NCBI RefSeq assembly: GCF_030463565.1
Contig: NC_134649.1
Location: 4,041,501-4,105,500, forward strand
DNA length: 64,000 nt
From: Pelecanus crispus
Lineage: Eukaryota; Chordata; Aves; Pelecaniformes; Pelecanidae
Direction: 5' to 3'
In this document: positions 36,963 through 49,560 of the stretch, piece by piece
How positions within the stretch are numbered: the first letter of the stretch is position 1
Layout: the number at the start of each line of letters is the position of its first letter
Made by a program: the position numbers and the translations under genes
The notes under the pieces: model-generated
Database searches by the model: none
The model's input: the letters and a program-made list of their open reading frames with translations, nothing else
What the model was told of the DNA's origin: nothing

Positions 36963-38319
36963 GATTTCTAGGAAATGCAAGATGAAGTGGTCTTTGTTTG
37001 GACTGGCTGCACAATCCCCTCACGAGCAAGCACTTTATCATGCCAGTTAGGCTGTGATGGGTGATGTATTACAGTAGCAGGCTTGTTGCTCAGTGTAACT
37101 GCTGCTGCCTTTATAGCCAGCGAAAACCAGGTGGTGAGCTTGCTTGAAGCAGTTTAGTGCTAAATTTGCTGTTAAAGCCCTTTCAGGGGAAATCCTGGTG
37201 GCAGAAGGCCTTCACGTTTATTAATTGGTCTAATTTCTCTACCCAGTGAAAGGCGTCTTGAATCATTCCAAAAGTAAAGAATCGGGTCCAGGTAAATTTA
37301 TATTTAATGAGATAACACTGTAACAAAAGAGAACATTGTAGCTATACAGAAATGTCTTAGAAATGCCTTTTGCAGTCATAAAATGGAGTGAAGATTTTTT
37401 TTTTTTTTTTTCTTTTGCATTCCCCCCCCACACTCCCCCTTGCAAAACCTTGCTGAACATGTCTGGACAATGAATGTTCCTTTGTAGGGATGAACACACT
37501 ATTCTAGAGGTTAAACTTGCTCTGTAACGTGTTTGCACTCAGATAAAGCTCTTTTTATACGTGACATTTCCTGCATTAGAGCAACTAGCTTTGGAAAAAA
37601 AGTGTTTAAGGAAGACTTAACTTCACATAAGCAAGGCTGTACTTAGCTTGAGCTTCCTTTTTAAAATGTGTCACTTAGCAAAGCCCTTAATACCTTCCTC
37701 AGCGTTGCTGCCGGTCCCTTCCTGGAGCTGGTGCGTGGGGTATCCATGAGCTCGGTGGGTGCAACCAGGCAATTCTTGCTGTTGTGAGTTTGGGAACTGC
37801 CTGTCACGCCTGTGATAAAGGGGTATCTTTATGTACCCCTCAAGTTGTGCATCGTACCCCTTTGCTACAACAAAGGCCTCCGGTTTGTAACTCACTGAAG
37901 AAGCCTCTCAGTCAAGGAGAACTTCATCCGAGTAGAAACTCAAAACAAGACTTTTCTTGGCACATCTCTCCCAGGAGGAGCATATGCATATTGTATTTTT
38001 AAAAAAATTCCTTGTATCCATTCAGGATTTTCACCATTAGGACTTTACCTGCAATGCACAGAGTAGGGAAAGCGCAGCATCGCACCCTTTGCTTAACGTG
38101 AGCAGCTCTGTGTCCGCTTACTGGCTCGAGTCACTCCTCTCCGTGCATTTAGTTGCTTCTTTCCCTCTCGCTCTTCCCCCCCTCCCCCTTTCTTTTCTTT
38201 TACAGATAGGTTTTGGCCACTGCTTTTGAAGTTGTTCAAATTTCCATCTTAAGCAGATGAGGCTAACCACTGAAGCTGTCTTGCTTTTAATGCAATTCAG
38301 GATATGTGTCTTTTTTAAT

Positions 38320-38338
38320 CCCCCCCCCCCCCCCCCCC
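38320..38338. repeat. C19 homopolymer
   Basis: Nineteen consecutive C bases in intron 2 (G-run on the minus strand), preceded by TTTTTTAAT. The length is prone to sequencing error. Confidence 0.95.
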
Positions 38339-41300
38339 TTCAGTCAAGTCTACAAAGAATACTCTGTTTTATGTGCTTTATATGTATGATTTCTTCTTAA
38401 AGGACAACTCATTTCCTCTACTTTAGAGGTATTTTCTTAAATCTGTCACTTCCTGTCTCTTTCTTGGCAGTCTGATTTGCCAGTTTTTACATTTTTTTGT
38501 AACTGTTCCGCTCATTAACTTCTCAAATCCTTTGGGAATTGCGTTTTGCCCAGGCGATGTGAAACTTCGTTTTTATTCTCTGGCAAGAAATATTTGACGA
38601 TTAATTTAATTGCTAAATTGGCTTCTAAGCAGAAGCAGGCTTGGAAAACTGAAGGGGAATTAATCATGCCCGCTTAACAGAACGGACTTGGAAACATGGA
38701 GGCTGCACTAAAGATGTCAGTGAAAACTGAGGTGCACAGTAGCTAACAAGTTTTTAGTATTTTATCATACTTCTTTTGATTTCTTGCTGGCTTTCCCTGC
38801 TTTTTGCCTGCTCGAAGAACAGACCATTCCCTCCCAAGAAGAGAGCAAAGTCTTCTCAGCTCTGGAAAGTACAAACTGGCTGTAAGGGTGAGGCCTGAAA
38901 ATTCACGTACCAACACAAAATACGTGCCCAGGGACACCCACAGATGGAGACATGTGAGTCCTTGGGCCGCTTTTCAGAAACTAAAAACGTAGCCCACAAT
39001 CTCCTCTTAGAGTTGGAGAGTTAAGACGTATTCCATGAGTTGATACATGAAGGAGCAGGAGGAAGAGCCCTGATCCACTTCTTGTAGCCTCGGTGCTCAT
39101 GGACTGTGCCGAGGCCTTCATCCTTCACCTGTCCCGCAGCAAAAGGGCTGGTTTTGCACTCTGGTTCCTTGTGAAAAAGCAGCCTCATACTTAGAAATGT
39201 TTCCTTTGCACTTTCTACAGAATATATACCTCAATCAATTTGGATTGAACTGTCTGTAATGAATACACAACAGGAAATTAATTCTGGTATAATAGAGAGC
39301 TCGGTTCAAAACAGCAAGCACTGTATCAGATAGCATTTATTAAATTTATTTATACTAAAAGTGAAATACAGATGAGTTACAAGAGTTACTTCTAAAGAAG
39401 ACCTGGCATAAGGTTGAATTTTCCTCTGATATAAGTGGGTATAACTTGATCAGGTAGCAAGGTAATGCTGATTTACATCAGCTAAAGATTAGGCTTAGAA
39501 ATCTTTTATGTGATTATATATAAGTACTGCAAGAAAATAGTAAGGTCTGAAGGGTGTTTTTGTTCAGTATTTTATTAAAACAAATTGAATCCCTTTGAAA
39601 AAGCTTCTGCCTGCAAGACTACATGTTTTAGTTACAGTAAGCTCAACTTCACGAGACTCCAAAGGCATTATTACAACTTCTGTAATTACCCAAAATAGCT
39701 GTTCTGTACATAAGATTGGCATGACATTAAAGCTCAGTGTCTCAGGCTTTTGCAGGACTAGGCTCCAGTAATGACTCTTCCATTATCTAGCTGGGAATCT
39801 CCCTTTGAAATGTATAAAGCCCTTTATAAATAAGGGTGGTGGGATGTCAAGCTGTAAAATGTCTGATTTTTATTCACTATATGGGATCTGCTGTTGGTAG
39901 ATGTCATAAGGTCTGGCATGTACTGTGACTTGGGAAGAAGTGGAACTTAGGGAGCAAATTTTGTGTTTGGATAGGCAGGAGAAGCAATTTTATTACGGGT
40001 TGTTACCTGTTTTGCCTGCTGTCTCCATTGGCAAGGGAAAGATTAGCGCTGTCATGGCAGTATTTGGATATTAGATTTGATGTTTGGAACTTAAATGATG
40101 TGGGGGAAAGAAATGAGAAATTACGAATGTGAAAATGTTCTTACCATAAAACCACTGAAGTTATTCCATACATTAATAAATGCTGTTGCTTATAAAATGC
40201 ACATATAACATTAAAGTCTCCAAGATGACTGTAACTTGAAGAAATAGTTAGCGATAGAAGCAACCCCTAGATAAAGACATTGAGTTTTTCTGCATCGTTT
40301 GCCATACATTAATTCAGACATGCAAATAATGACTGAAGAACCTTATTTCCGTGGTGCGGGAAGTATTTTGTGAAGTACAAGCAACCCTGATTTGCATCAG
40401 CATTGTATTGCTGATTTGAACATGGGACCTATCCTTTGAAAATCATTTTTTGCTGGATAAACTGGCTTCAACTGTAAATCTTCTAGTTCCTCTACTCAAT
40501 TTTAATTATTTTTGCATTTGTTTTTCAGTAAATGTTAATACTCTGAGAACTGCAGTCTATTGATAATTTTTCCTTTATTTATATAGCAATTAGGCAGAGC
40601 CAATATAAATGTAATCAGTTTTGAGCACTGTCATTTTTTAAGGGTATCGGGTGTTATAAGGCAGGTGTAAATGAAAACACAGCTGTGGTTCATGCAGTCA
40701 TTCTGTACAACTGACTGGTTTGGTACTTACACAATTGAAGAAATTTATGGTTATCTTGTGCATGTTGTCACGTAAATTGAGATCTAAAATGCCCGAGTTG
40801 TAAGTATGCATTATTTGTATGCACAAATTTCTGAAATACCGTCCTGCTGAAGTGTTGGTAAAGCATTGGGTGTCTGATACGGGCTTTGACCTACAGATGG
40901 GAAAAGTAACAAGAAAAAATAATCATGCTGTAAAACTGAAATTTCCTAAATGGAATGGGGCAGGGTGTTTTTGTAATAGAAAAGAGGAATGGGATTTGAG
41001 ATGAAGTACGTAAATTTTACTTTTCCTCTCTCTCGAGATTTCAAGGGAGAACCCAAGACTTCCTCCTTGCTAATCCTGTAAGTGCCATGTTCTAGGTATT
41101 TCTGCACATCTCAACCCCTTTTTCAGGGACTTTTTCATTAATCACTTGGGAGATCTGTTTTTTCCCTTTAAGTTATAACCAAATAGTGTCTTGTCTTAGG
41201 ATCAGAGAAGAATACCTTATTTACACTGTTAACCGGTCCCTTCACATTTAGGTTATTGCTTTACAAGTAATTGTAAACATTTTAGTAGATCATATTTTGG

Positions 41301-42169
41301 CTCCTTTCAAACTAATGACATTACTCTGTCCTTCGTCCATCTGTCCATGGTGTGCCATATGCTTGGGTAGTTTGTTGCTGTGTTGGGTTTTTCCCTAACT
41401 CTTCTGGTTTTGCAGCCAGCTTTCTGGCAGGAACATCTGCAGAAGGTGCAGTATTGGAGTAAATGTATGATTGTAGCTCCCTGGCCCTGAATGTGGGGAT
41501 ACCATTAATATATCCCAAAGCAATAGCCTTTTTGTTGCGCTGGTGATTAAATTGCTTTCGAGCTCATACTGTAAGATGTAAAAATACTACGGCTCTCCTT
41601 TTGTGGGAAGGTCTGTCAGGGGCTATTAAACATAATGGTCCAAATGCAATCTCCAGCTCAGGAAACTCTTTGACTGCTGTCTGCTGCAAGCTGGAAAGCA
41701 GTCCGAGGGCAAGGACCATCCTGCATCTGCCCGCCGCTTGGACGCTTCCCGGAGGAATTCACAACTGCCCACTGTCAGACGAGGCGTTAGCCAGGTGGGC
41801 CTTTAATGCGGCGCAGGGTGGCTGCTATATGTTTATATTCTTAAGTTCCTTCTGGTGCCGCCTCTGGCTTACTGAGTTGTCCAAATTGTTCGCCAGCTGG
41901 CTTGTAAACTCTGGATGCATGTCATCTGGTTTCACTGCGTCAACGGGATGAAATGAGATTAAATACATTAACTGTTCCTCTGACCCTTTTTTTCCAGCAC
42001 TGTGAGCTTCTCTGTTTCATGAGAAATGTGAGCGGACGCTTTTACCGGCTCGATGTCACCTTTTGGTTTCTTCCTCCGTATTTAAGTGATGGGCCCCTCT
42101 CCAGACCTTTCCCTCCCCTGGATGGGTTTGTGTCACTGCCGCTGTTTAAACTGTTTTGATGTTGGTGTC

Positions 42170-42190
42170 TTAAAGAGCATTGCTCTTTAA
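42170..42190. repeat. 21-bp palindrome
   Basis: TTAAAGAGCA (42170-42179) and TGCTCTTTAA (42181-42190) are perfect reverse complements around one T. No element boundary or gene is obvious nearby. Confidence 0.8.
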
Positions 42191-42726
42191 AAATCATCCT
42201 GCATCCTGGGGTCATCTTCTCCAACGTACCCGTTTCTCCACAGGTTTTAATTGCTGGTGCTTTTCAGTCTTTCCCTGCAACAAAATGACTTCTGTGCTGT
42301 TTTCTTTTTGGTTGCAGTAGATTTGCACTGCTTCACCTCCGTGCTTTGCACTGAGAAGTGACATTCAGTTTACTTCAACCTGTTTGCCTCCTCTTATTGC
42401 CACCTGGAGAGTCCTGTGAGGTCATTTAACAGCCTTCAGCCTCTACTGTCTACCTGTTAATATTTTTCTCTGGATTCCTATCATCCTCTGGAGCATTACC
42501 TCTTACTAATCGCGAGCTAATGCTAAGTAGGGCAAACATCGTAAAGGGCAGCTTTTCCATGAAGAGCCTCTTTAATTGCCAGTGGGAGAGGGTTGTATCT
42601 GTAGTGTTTCCTTTCCCTTTGCTTAATGCAGGTTCAAGTATTGCCTTCCTACTGGTACATGAAAACACTTTACTAAAGGTTAGTGCTTTGTATTTGAAGG
42701 TCGTGATTAATGAAGTGTCATGGTAT

Positions 42727-42985
42727 AGGATTATTTTTGGGATTAGGAAAAGAACGAGAGGAAATGGCCTCAAGCTGTGTCAGGGGAGATTTAGATTGGA
42801 TAGTAGGAAAAATTTCTTCACAGAAAGTGGTCAAGCATTGGAACAGGCTGCCCAGAGAGGTGGTGGAGTCCCCATCCCTGGAGGTGTTCAAAAAACGGGT
42901 AGATGTGGCACTTTGGGACATGGTTTAGTGGGCATGATGGTGTTGGGTTGATCGTTGGATCCTTTCCAACCTTAATGCTTCCTAG
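42727..42985 (+). mobile_element. CR1 LINE 3' fragment (copy 3a)
   Basis: The stretch matches the CR1 3' coding end (GAGAGGAAATGGCCTCAAGC, GGAACAGGCTGCCCAGAGAG, TCCCTGGAGGTGTTCAAAAA) and then a 3' UTR of the 'GGGCATGATGGTGTTGGGTTG' type ending TTGGATCCTTTCCAACCTTAA. The coding frame is shifted by a one-base loss around 42822-42830 (compare GAAAGGGTGGTCAAGC in copy 1 with GAAAGTGGTCAAGC here), so the copy is dead. The 3' end differs from copies 1 and 2, pointing to another subfamily. Confidence 0.9.
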
Positions 42986-43055
42986 TTTTTACTTTTATTA
43001 AAAAATAATCCAGCCCCCAAGGCAGGAAACATGAAATTATTACTCTCCCCTTAAT

Positions 43056-43148
43056 TGGTTTAGTGGTGGACTTGGTAATGTTAGGTTAATGGTTGGACTG
43101 GATGATCTTAAAGGTGTTTTCCAACCTGAACAATTCTATGATTCTATG
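43056..43148 (+). mobile_element. CR1 LINE 3' end only (copy 3b)
   Basis: After about 70 bp of unrelated sequence a second CR1 3' end follows: GGTTTAGTGGTGGACTTGG, GGTTAATGGTTGGACTGGAT, GATCTTAAAGG, TTTTCCAACC and a doubled ATTCTATG at the very end. It is a separate 3' UTR type from copy 3a, so this is most likely a second, extremely short insertion. Confidence 0.85.
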
Positions 43149-43456
43149 AAATGGGCATCTAAATGTGTGTATTCCAGCAAGACCAATCTTAACATTATGC
43201 AAACACTTCTGAGATGTTGGCGATTGTGTCTTCTGTTTGCTTTGAGAGAAAAGATTACTTGGAGACAATAGACCAAAGGGACCCTCCTATATTAGGAGAT
43301 ACTAAGAAATGCAGAGTCAGTGGCTTCAATTCTAACCTGCTCACTGGACTTTGGCAGATTTTGCAAGCAGTACTCTGCATGATTGCCCAAACCCAGTACC
43401 AGGTTGTTTGAGTGCATGTTATCTCTTGGTTTTTACCAACAGATCTTGCGCTTTGC

Positions 43457-43482
43457 TCCTCCTTCTTCTCCTCCTCCTCCTC
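43457..43482. repeat. (CTC)n-like microsatellite
   Basis: A run of CTC/CTT triplets, ending CTCCTCCTCCTCCTC, within intron 2. Imperfect at its left end. Confidence 0.8.
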
Positions 43483-44067
43483 TGTGTCCTGGGAACATGA
43501 AGTGTTTGGTGGAAAACTTCCTTGACCAGACTACGATGCTAAATCTTCTTGTCAGTTGAACTTTCAATTTATAGATGGGGCTGGGTTGCTTTTAATTAGA
43601 ATGCCTTGTCTCGTTTCTCTCCTCTTTCCTCTCTTTAAATCTGCCCTGTCCTTTGCAGCACTCCAAAGGGCACTGCGGCAGAAAGGGAATGTCTGAACGT
43701 TGCAACGTGAAGCCAAGAGCTTTTTAAATTTAATTGAGTTAATTTCCTTTCTTAAAGAAATCTGGCCTGGGGCTAGATGTGTGCAGGTGGGAAAGATGGA
43801 AAGACACATCTGCCTCTTCTACTGATGTCTAATGGTTTATGAACGGTGCCTAGGTTGTTTCTTTTTCGGGTGATCAATAATAGTGATGAATCGGGGTTTC
43901 TGGCTCTTAGAGTTTTTTGTGAGGCTTGTGTTCCTTCTCCCTCCTGTAGGAAACCTTTCCATGTTTCGAATAGAGTCACGCAGCTGGTTAAACTGTGCCT
44001 AACCTACGGTGCTGGTTTTTGACCCCTGCGGTTAGTCGTAAAACCCTGGCTGGCGTCAGGGCTGGCA

Positions 44068-44084
44068 GGGTGGGTGCGGGAGGG
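44068..44084 (+). other. Canonical G-quadruplex motif
   Basis: GGGTGGGTGCGGGAGGG has four runs of three G with loops of 1, 3 and 1 nt, the pattern expected to fold stably. It is on the transcribed-sense strand of intron 2, so it could form in the pre-mRNA. Biological role unknown. Confidence 0.75.
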
Positions 44085-47000
44085 TGGCACGTCCCACTCG
44101 CTGGCTTGGCCCTGCCGGGGAATAACCATCTCCTCGTTCCCGTCACCCCTCGGAAGCCTGCTTGCGTACAAACTGGCCGCCCTTTTGCATAAGGGTGATG
44201 TTAGCAGGTTAAGGCACATCTGAAACAGTAGACGCACGCGAGGAGTGGAACGAGTATCTGGTGTCGCAGAGAAAATGCTTGGTAGTTATCACACCAAGTG
44301 ATTAGTTTTCAGCCGAATCGGCTCTCTGAGCTGGCTGGTGCCACAGCTTCACATGCCAGCGCTAGGAGGAGGAAGATGGGCCCCTTCCAGCAGCATCAGC
44401 TGCGTCTTAAATAGGCTCCGGCTGCTCCGCAACCCATCTGAGTGGCCTTTCCCTGCTGCTGCACTTACCCCAAAGCAGTGATGGACCTGACCTGCTGAAC
44501 CAATCTAACCTGAAATGGTGGCTCATCAAAAGCTAGATACCCCTTAAGTGCTGGCATGGCCAGGAGAGTAGGGCACTGTCACCCTGCCTCCCTGAACCTT
44601 TCATTTGTTCAAAAGTGATTTCTTTGGGATGAGTCTGTATCAGTATTTAGTTTTAAACCAACAGCTTAAATTTAATTAGGCTTTTGACAGAGGCAAAGGC
44701 TTTTGTGATTTGAGCACTCCTGTAGTAGTTCATTTCCCAAGAATTTTGTACACACTTGGATGTCATTTGTTTCAGAAGGTAAGGAGTGTATCTTTGTGGA
44801 GTCCTTTCTACCTCTGATACCATTCAAATCATCTTATCTTGGCCTTAAAGCTATAGGCATTTCTGGGGAAGTTGGGCTGGTGTTCATTCCAGCTGCGAGC
44901 TGCTGATTCCATTTGTATTGTGGGGTTTTTCCTGTTTCTCATGTGGAATAAGGGGAGGATTTGGTAGTTCATCATATCTGTTAAATTGGTATCACGGAAG
45001 TTAATTTCAATTGAAACCTTCTTTTTGGTGAAAAGCAGTTTTGAAAAGTGAACAGTTTAGGAGTTGTTTCCTGAAAATTTGTTGTTAATAATGATTTTTG
45101 TAGTTGGAACCTGGTATTTTTATAGTATTGACTTGATAATGTCCTTTTTCCTTTGCCTGCAACGTTTAAAATAAATAGTAATCCTACCTTATGAAAAGGT
45201 AAATAGCAACACCCCCCAATTTTACTAATATGTGCAACCCCACAGACTTTTCAAAATGCTGAAGTTTTGAGGACAGAATGAAGTTACTCCTTGTTCTTAA
45301 TCCTTTTTTCTATTCAGGACTATAGCTTCCACAACAGAATCAGAAGTGAAAAAGGGATTTTTTGCAGCAGTGCTTTGCCTTTTCTGTATCTTAAGCACAA
45401 AGATAAGCGTGTTTGTGCTTGAACATGACGACACTATGGAAAGTAATTGTTGATCTGATTAGCTCTATTGAGACGGAGCTCGCCTTCCTGTGCTTTACGG
45501 GTGTTCATCTGCCCGGGGCAGCAAAGGCTGCGCTGCTAAAGCTTCTGCATCATTTCCAGTCTGCAGCTACTCGGAGGATGGGACAAGTTTGGACAGCAGA
45601 CAAAAGGCAGGCCTGCAATAGTCCCTTCTGCATGTCAGACTTTGACAAGTTTGTGTGTTAGAGGAAGCTGGAAGTAATAAAGGCCGAGCAGAAGAGACTT
45701 CTCAATATCTTTAAGACGACCCATATGCTTTTTTTTAACGTTGCTTGATTATTTTGTTGTTGTTGCTGTTGTTGTCTTCGCTGATTTTTTTTTTTCACGA
45801 AAAATGGATTTTTATTTTCACCTCTTTTTCTTTTAATCCAGGCATTCAGGAAACCTGAAATTGAAATTGGCTTGTATTGATGGCTAGATAGAGCTGAGAA
45901 GCAGACAACTGGAATTTCTCCCTCAGAAAGCAAGTATTGAGTTAAATCAGTAAATCCCCCTGTGACAGTTTAATCCTTAAGTGGAGCACGAAGTCTCATG
46001 CAATGAAACAAATGTCCACAATATTAGGGAGGACTCTCAGAAGCCTCATTTAACTGCTAGAAATAAAGACACGCTAACATGCTGCTCATTCCATAAATAT
46101 TTCCCAGCTGTAAGCCATAATGGGCAAATACATTACCTTTCATCACAGTTGCGATTAAAAATGGTAGGATTGCTAAACCATCGGCGTAGAAAGCTCTCTA
46201 AGAGTGTGCACCCACGTGAGGTGGTGTCTTTCCTCTGTCCTTAATTTTTGCCATGGCTGAAATGCAAAGCTTGGGGCAGTAAAGCGTGATACTCTGTCTC
46301 TGTAGTGTCAAGCTTAGGAAAAATCACTTGTTCTTTACCTGGACTCCGTATTTGCGAACAGCGGTGTCCCGGATAGGGTGTGTGCTTAACATACTCAGCC
46401 TGCAAGGCCACCACATTAAAGGATAAAGTATCATGGAAGGATCTGTATTTCCTTGATTAGATTTCATCTGTTTATTATCAGTCTGTAGCCCCATTTCCTC
46501 TGTATGTCCTTTCCAGATGTATGTGTTTGGTTTATTGACACCACTGCCCTGTGATGCTGAGGTATTACCTCGCCTTTTGCCTTGTGCTCTCTGCTCTGCC
46601 TGTACTTGCCTGTTGTGTGTCACCTTACTTTTGCTTTGTTAAGTTTGGAGGTCAGAGAGATGTTGAGGGGGTTTTTGTGTTTGTGTTATGGGGTTGGTTT
46701 TTTTCCTTTTCATATTGTTACCAAGCCCGATGGCTTCTCATCTGGGGTAAGAGAGAGCCTTTGGCCATCCCAAGACTATAAATTATAAACAGAATTCTCT
46801 TTAACTCGCAGATTTTGAGCAAATCTTTCTTGGAGTAGCACTGGAGGTGGTGATTAGAGCCGAGGTTGGTTGTCTGATGAGTGTGAAGTTCTCACAGCTG
46901 CCTGGCAGAGCTGTCTGCTTCCTGCAATTCCCTGTTGTACAGTTGGCTCAGAATCCAGGGTAATAAACTATCTTTTGACAAGTTCTTTTTCTTTTTTTCC

Positions 47001-49404
47001 TCCCTTTTAATTTTTTTTTTTTTTCATTTCACCCTTCTCTGACTCCAGCACATGATCTCAGGTCCTGCCTACTTGACAATAAAACAGGCCTTTTCTTTCT
47101 GACAGTGGGCAGTTCTGACTGCTCCCCAAATCTCCTGCTCTCCCGTGGGCAGGGAGAGCATGCCTGGTTAGAGACGGCTCTGCCCAATCTGTAATACCGC
47201 TTAGACAATCTTTCATCTGGTTTATTAGATGCATGGGAGAGCCGTTTCTTATATCTGTCCAATTTCCATTTCCAATTTCCATTCTATGGAATGGACATTT
47301 CCCAAAAGTCATACAGGAATTTTATGGCAAAACCTTGCCTAGAACCTGTTTTGGACAATGGACCTTGTGTTTTAGTTTTCCTCTTTGTAAGGGATTGTTC
47401 ATAAAATGCTGGAGATGCTCATTTAAATTCATCCCAGAAGTTTTTCATGCTGCAGAAATTTCAGATTATTCAGACACTTATCAGGAAAAAACTTTGGAAA
47501 TAGAAATGTACGTAATTGGATACGTGCACAGAGATCCCTGCAGGGTGTGTGTTTCAAAGACTCTTGTCTCTGCTGTTAATAACAGCCCAAAAGACCTCAG
47601 GCATCTATTTAAGGCTTTTTTACTAAGGGGTACAGCAAAAAATATATGTAGTATAATTTAATACAATATTAAAATGCTAGTCAAATGCAAAATTGACTTT
47701 TCTTATTTAAGGTACTAGATTAGCCTGTAGGTCCTCATATTTGGACTTGGTTTTGGCTCATACTTTTTGAGAGGAGTGGGGCAAGCTGGTGTTTAAAATA
47801 TCTCAGTTTCTTTTATTCATGGTTGTCTTCCAAGCATTTAACAGTGGTAAGTCTTACTGCAGATTGTCTTTACCTGGCGCAGATTTCCAGTGTTGCTAGC
47901 TCTGACTTCAGGCCCTTCTGAAGGGTGCACAGAATATACTGGGAAGGACCCTCAGAGGTGTTTTAGAGTTACGCCTGCTGCAGCCTTGCCCTTTTGCAAG
48001 GCCTGGCGTGCTGTGGTCCTCCTTGCTGGCTTTGTGTGGCAGGCAGGCAGGCTGAGTGCCTAACCCTCCGAGTAATGCTGGGCAGCCTCTCTGCGTCTGG
48101 GCTTGGAGGCGGAAGCGGCTGCTTGGCAGGGAGATCAAACTCTTCTGAGAACTGCATGGGTGTGAGACCAGACACAAGGATGGGCGCAGTTCTGGGTTTC
48201 CTTCTCTGTCCTTCAGCTGTAGCTTGCTGTGGTCTCTGCTCCTTCATCTGAGAAATTGCAGAAGCCAGTTGTCATGGTGCTGATGATGTTTTCTCTTCTT
48301 GCTGCTTGAGCTATCCAACCATGCCTAATTGATAGAGGGGTTCTCCTGACAGTACCATAATTTGCTTTCCTTGGGTAAGGTGACCAAATTGTAGGAGTAA
48401 TTGGCCAGGAGGGTGTATTTGTATTCCTGCCAGTAGAATATCTCTTTGGTGGTGGTGGCCGTAATGTCAAACCCTCCCAGAACACGTCAGACCATTAAAA
48501 GTGACCTTTGGTGAAGATCCTTGTGAGCTTCTCATATCTAGCAATATCCTTAGTACAGCTCGTAAAACAGCAACTAGCTGTCCTTGGTGGAGATTAGATT
48601 ACAGAAACCCAAATGTCTCCAGTGATCAGATGACTATCTCCTTTAAAAGGCTGTGCGATGTGCACAGAATGGCTCCTTCAGAAAGCCAGGTGGCCAGCTG
48701 AGACGTTCACTGCCTCGAGCACACCTCGTGGTCCTGCAGCATTTGCTACGGGAAGGGCGTGCGGCCGGCGGCCGCTCCCACACGCTGCAGTCCCCAGGTG
48801 CAGCAAGGAAACTCCAGAGGTACGTTACACTGAGGTCGTGTTTCTCCCAACAGAACTCCGAAATGGCTTTTTGTGCCTTCCCTCTTTCATCCTCTTTGGG
48901 ATAGCAGCATGTCCCAGTACGTCATGCGTGTGGTGACAAGCTTTTGTAAGCGCTGCTTCTCCCCAGCCCAGCCTAGCTACAAGGCAACAAAAAAAGCGGA
49001 TTTTTCTTTGCAGCTTTCAAAGAGAAAGTCTGGAGGAATACGCATCTTCTGGGTGTTCAGTGGCTACTTAGCTGAGCAGTGGTTGGCAGTCTAGCACGTT
49101 AACGGCTTGAGGCTTGGGACACGTCTAGTCTCACGTGCTGGTGAAGGACATTAGGGCTGACATTATATTGTGGGACAGGGAAGCAAAGGTTGGCGAGAGA
49201 TGACATTGTACACTTCCCGTACATAGATTTAAGTTTTCTCGTTGTATAAAAAAATGATTTGCACACCTTTTGGTGTACTCAAGTACACAGTCCAAAGGTG
49301 TATTCATCATGTAATGAAGTAACATTGAAGCCTTGACAGTTTAAGGATACAAATGAAGTGAAGTTTAGAGGAGGAGCCAAGTTTTCTAATTTTTTTTATA
49401 TTAT

Positions 49405-49560
49405 TTAGTCTGAGGAGAAAGGTTTTCAGGCCAACAGCCCTTCTTCAGACTGGAAAAGAAGGCTTAGATGCCGAAAGCTTCTCTGTCTCTTCACCCTCCC
49501 AGCCCCCAGGCTCCTTGTTTGTATCTGTTGGTCTAATAAAAGGTATTACATCTCCTGAAA
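49405..49560. repeat. Possible ancient amniote interspersed repeat
   Basis: The stretch has CCCTTCTTCAGACTGG, then GCCGAAAGCTTCTCTG, then GTTGGTCTAATAAAAGGTAT and TACATCTCC. This order resembles an old repeat end that I recall from many amniote transcripts (a 'GAAAGCTT...TTGGTCTAATAAAAGATATTAC'-like tail). I cannot assign a family name. It contains an AATAAA hexamer. The arms AGCCCTTCTT and AAGAAGGCTT around 49437-49465 are nearly complementary. Confidence 0.45.

Larger units (their letters stand above)
32131..42726. other. Intron 2 block between CR1 copies 2 and 3
   Basis: About 10.6 kb without recognised gene or transposable element. Present are a T-tract followed by an A-tract (36927-36962), C-rich tracts (37421-37440, 38174-38190 and C19 at 38320-38338) and a short perfect palindrome at 42170-42190. 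The stretch about 39200-41000 is notably AT-rich. Confidence 0.5.
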
